Shown: positions 5,612 to 6,246 of the stretch, in pieces
How the letters are laid out: each line of letters starts with the position of its first letter
How positions within the stretch are numbered: the first letter of the stretch is position 1
From: Rhodospirillales bacterium
Lineage (GTDB): Bacteria > Pseudomonadota > Alphaproteobacteria > CACIAM-22H2
Direction of reading: 5' to 3'
NCBI GenBank assembly: GCA_016195145.1
Contig: JACQAF010000075.1
Location: forward strand, 1-6,246
Length of the DNA stretch: 6,246 nt
Notes under the pieces: generated by a model
Told to the model about the DNA's origin: nothing
Seen by the model: only the letters and a program-made list of their open reading frames with translations
The model's database searches: none
Program-made: the position numbers and the translations under genes

Positions 5612-6246
5612 ATGATCACGCTGGCATTGCCGTTCCCCGCCATCGATCCCGTGCTGATCGAGTTCGGTCCGCTCGCCATCCGCTGGTACGCGCTCGCTTA
5701 CATCGCCGGCATCGTCCTCGGCTGGCGCTATGCGCGGCTGCTTGTCGCCCGGCCGCCGGTCTTCATGACGCCGGAAAAGCTCGACGATTTCATCGTCTGG
5801 GTGACCTTCGGCATCATTCTCGGCGGCCGCCTCGGCTACGTGCTGTTCTACAAGCCCGGCTATTATCTTTATAACCCGGCCGAGATTCTTGTGGTGTGGC
5901 GCGGCGGCATGTCGTTTCACGGTGGGCTGATCGGCGTTCTGGTCGCCACTTGGCTGTTCGCACGGCGCAACAACATTCACCCGATGGCGCTCGGCGATGT
6001 CGTCGCCGCGGTCGCGCCGATCGGGCTGTTCTTCGGGCGGATCGCCAATTTCATCAATGCCGAGCTGTTCGGCCGGCCGGCCGACGTGCCGTGGGCTTTC
6101 GTCTTCCCCACCGACCCGAGCCGCCTGCCCCGCCATCCGCGCCAGCTGTCCGAGGCGGCGTTCGACGGCCTCGTGCTGTTCGCCGTGCTGGTCGTGCTCG
6201 CGCGCCGGCCGGGGATGCGCGAGCGGCCGGGCCGGCTCGGCGGTTA
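5612..6246 (+). CDS. lgt: Prolipoprotein diacylglyceryl transferase (3' end outside window)
   Basis: Inner-membrane enzyme that moves diacylglycerol from phosphatidylglycerol to the lipobox cysteine of prolipoproteins, the first step of lipoprotein maturation. The 211 codons present start LALPFPAIDPVLIEFGPLAI, a standard Lgt opening, followed by the Trp-Tyr in a membrane segment (Tyr26). Then come GGRLGYVLFY (71-80), WRGGMSFHGGLIGV (96-109, His103), and the signature FGRIANFINAELFGR (141-155) with Arg143, Asn146, Glu151 and Gly154. These positions coincide in number with the functionally important residues I recall for E. coli Lgt. Several hydrophobic helices fit the polytopic fold. The usual RHPSQLYE motif reads RHPRQLSE here (174-181). 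The final helices with the conserved YGxxR region lie beyond the window; the last complete codon is Gly211, followed by TA. The ribosome binding site is weak; the gene likely depends on hldD translation upstream. Confidence 0.97.
   Translation, partial: MITLALPFPAIDPVLIEFGPLAIRWYALAYIAGIVLGWRYARLLVARPPVFMTPEKLDDFIVWVTFGIILGGRLGYVLFYKPGYYLYNPAEILVVWRGGMSFHGGLIGVLVATWLFARRNNIHPMALGDVVAAVAPIGLFFGRIANFINAELFGRPADVPWAFVFPTDPSRLPRHPRQLSEAAFDGLVLFAVLVVLARRPGMRERPGRLGG

Noticed and set aside
4838..6136. A 432-codon minus-strand open frame antisense to hldD and lgt.
   Set aside because: hldD and lgt are unmistakable on the plus strand, and the antisense product is a charged low-complexity sequence that looks like a codon-bias shadow.

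Overview
The window looks like ordinary chromosome from a GC-rich Alphaproteobacterium, most likely from the Hyphomicrobiales/Rhodospirillales side. This rests on the high GC content, the family-level character of the proteins, and the association of ubiK, a YbjN-like gene, proC, a YbaK-like gene and lgt, which I recall from such genomes; it was not searched. I see no rRNA, tRNA, CRISPR array, transposase, integrase or phage gene. I found no convincing undescribed multi-gene system; the points worth a second look are local.

Layout. (1) Positions 1-1367, plus strand: the 3' part of a methyl-accepting chemotaxis protein whose start lies outside the window. It converges on the next block across a 64-bp gap. 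(2) Positions 4471-1432, minus strand: a five-gene run in the order ubiK, a YbjN-family gene, proC, a YbaK-family aminoacyl-tRNA deacylase, and a TetR-fold/COQ9-like gene. It has two internal breaks. A GC-rich hairpin and a 206-bp gap follow ubiK, and a 73-bp gap with its own strong ribosome binding site precedes the TetR-like gene. The YbjN-like gene, proC and the YbaK-like gene are tightly packed, with gaps of 21 and 1 bp, and probably form one operon. (3) Positions 4604-6246, plus strand: hldD, followed 15 bp later by lgt, which runs off the right edge.

How the genes fit together. hldD makes the heptose precursor for the lipopolysaccharide core and lgt makes lipoproteins, so this is an envelope-building pair. 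It is divergent from ubiK, which assists ubiquinone synthesis. The 132-bp divergent region contains a self-complementary TTGCAA hexamer that could serve as the -35 element for both directions. proC makes proline, and its immediate downstream neighbour belongs to a family that clears mischarged tRNAs, notably tRNA-Pro. The last gene of the minus-strand block has a TetR-type DNA-binding region, but its C-terminal half reads like COQ9, another ubiquinone-synthesis protein. That would place ubiquinone-related proteins at both ends of the block.

Two starts were moved inward from the longest open frames. The YbjN-like gene is placed at 3980 and the YbaK-like gene at 2629, on the basis of ribosome binding site and start-codon evidence.
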